Under the pieces are notes generated by a model. The model searched no databases. It was not told the origin of the DNA and was given only the letters and a program-made list of their open reading frames with translations. A DNA stretch of 64,000 bases, from the NCBI GenBank assembly GCA_947568835.1, contig OX387606.1, positions 7,812,001 to 7,876,000 of the forward strand, written 5' to 3'. Every line of letters starts with the position of its first letter. Within the stretch, counting starts at the first letter, position 1. Below are positions 63,701 through 64,000 of the stretch, piece after piece. Origin of the DNA: Protonemura montana. Lineage: Eukaryota; Arthropoda; Insecta; Plecoptera; Nemouridae. A program made the position numbers and the translations under genes.

Positions 63701-64000
63701 TCAAATATATCGGGGGGGAAGAATTCTACTCCCACGAAACATATCGAGTTAAAATCGAATTCTCACCGGATGATGTTGCTCTGGGTCTCGAGTTTCCTTG
63801 ATTTCCCATGCGTGTTCGCAGTAACAAGCTCTTTTATATTGGATTCAAATTTGTTTTATTTCCGTTATTTACTTGAGCCTTGCTGCTCATTCGATATAAC
63901 GGATCCACATCATAATTGATTTTCGATTATCAATAATAAAGCAGACTTGCGCTGTGCCAATTCCGATTGACATTTGAAAGCAAAAAAAAAAAAAAAAACC
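60776..64000 (+). other. Intron 1 of the KLF gene, distal part to window end
   Basis: No second KLF exon is seen. It contains the 13-bp tandem repeat at 62630, a very AT-rich stretch at 63000-63110 ending in an 8-bp hairpin (gaacggtt/aaccgttc, 63087-63111), and an A17 run at 63982-63998. Frames at 61625-62134 and 63232-63919 lack domains. Confidence 0.55.
62630..62681 (+). repeat. 13-bp tandem repeat, 4 copies
   Basis: 'ctgtaccgacgc' plus A or C is repeated four times in a row with only the last base varying. Confidence 0.93.

Noticed and set aside
63982-63998. A17 run near the window end as a possible retrogene or SINE tail
   Set aside because: No recognisable retroposed body precedes it, and A/T runs are common throughout the window.
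33950-64000. Search for the second KLF exon (T-C-x-E-L-E-R-Y-L) and for C2H2 zinc fingers (C-x2-4-C...H-x3-5-H)
   Set aside because: None of the translated frames shows these patterns, so the remaining exons are taken to lie beyond the window.

Overview
This is a eukaryotic, gene-poor genomic window, most likely from an insect or another arthropod. It is AT-rich with many long homopolymers and microsatellites, very few open frames with protein-like composition, and many short dispersed repeats. The single gene I can name gives the best taxonomic clue. The first coding exon of a Kruppel-like factor of the KLF6/KLF7 type (Drosophila name luna) lies on the + strand at 33848-33949 and encodes 34 residues ending exactly at a GT splice donor. 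I cannot fix the insect order from the sequence.

Layout. Bases 1 to about 33100 look intergenic (or an upstream intron of the same gene) and hold no exon I can defend. They contain six of seven copies of a short non-autonomous element of about 320-385 bp, here called the GAGTTTATAGG element (copies near 5291, 12649, 14009, 15104, 23024 and 24224; the seventh is at 53313). They also hold two copies of a SINE with a 5S-rRNA-derived head (8411 on +, 21113 on -), a degenerate tRNA-like sequence (20576-20648, - strand) with a T5 terminator, one possible tRNA-type SINE (4258), a coding-like remnant near 23220-23430 (- strand), a G-quadruplex/hairpin/T8 block (25080-25230), and a degenerate two-level tandem array (27590-28560) with a period of about 412 bp.

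About 33140-33847 is the presumed leader/promoter zone of the KLF gene. It has an upstream in-frame stop and short upstream ORFs. From 33950 to the end of the window everything appears to be the first coding intron, more than 30 kb long, because no second KLF exon is visible. The intron carries simple repeats, six G- or C-homopolymer runs of 12-21 bases, one element copy, a GC-rich island (about 56400-57300) with a perfect four-run G-quadruplex motif, small tandem repeats (14 bp x3, 13 bp x4) and a possible tRNA-type SINE near 60640.

There is no operon, CRISPR array, prophage or other multi-gene system here. The most useful observations concern the transposable-element families, the tandem array and possible intronic regulatory DNA of the KLF gene. 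All family assignments were made by eye.
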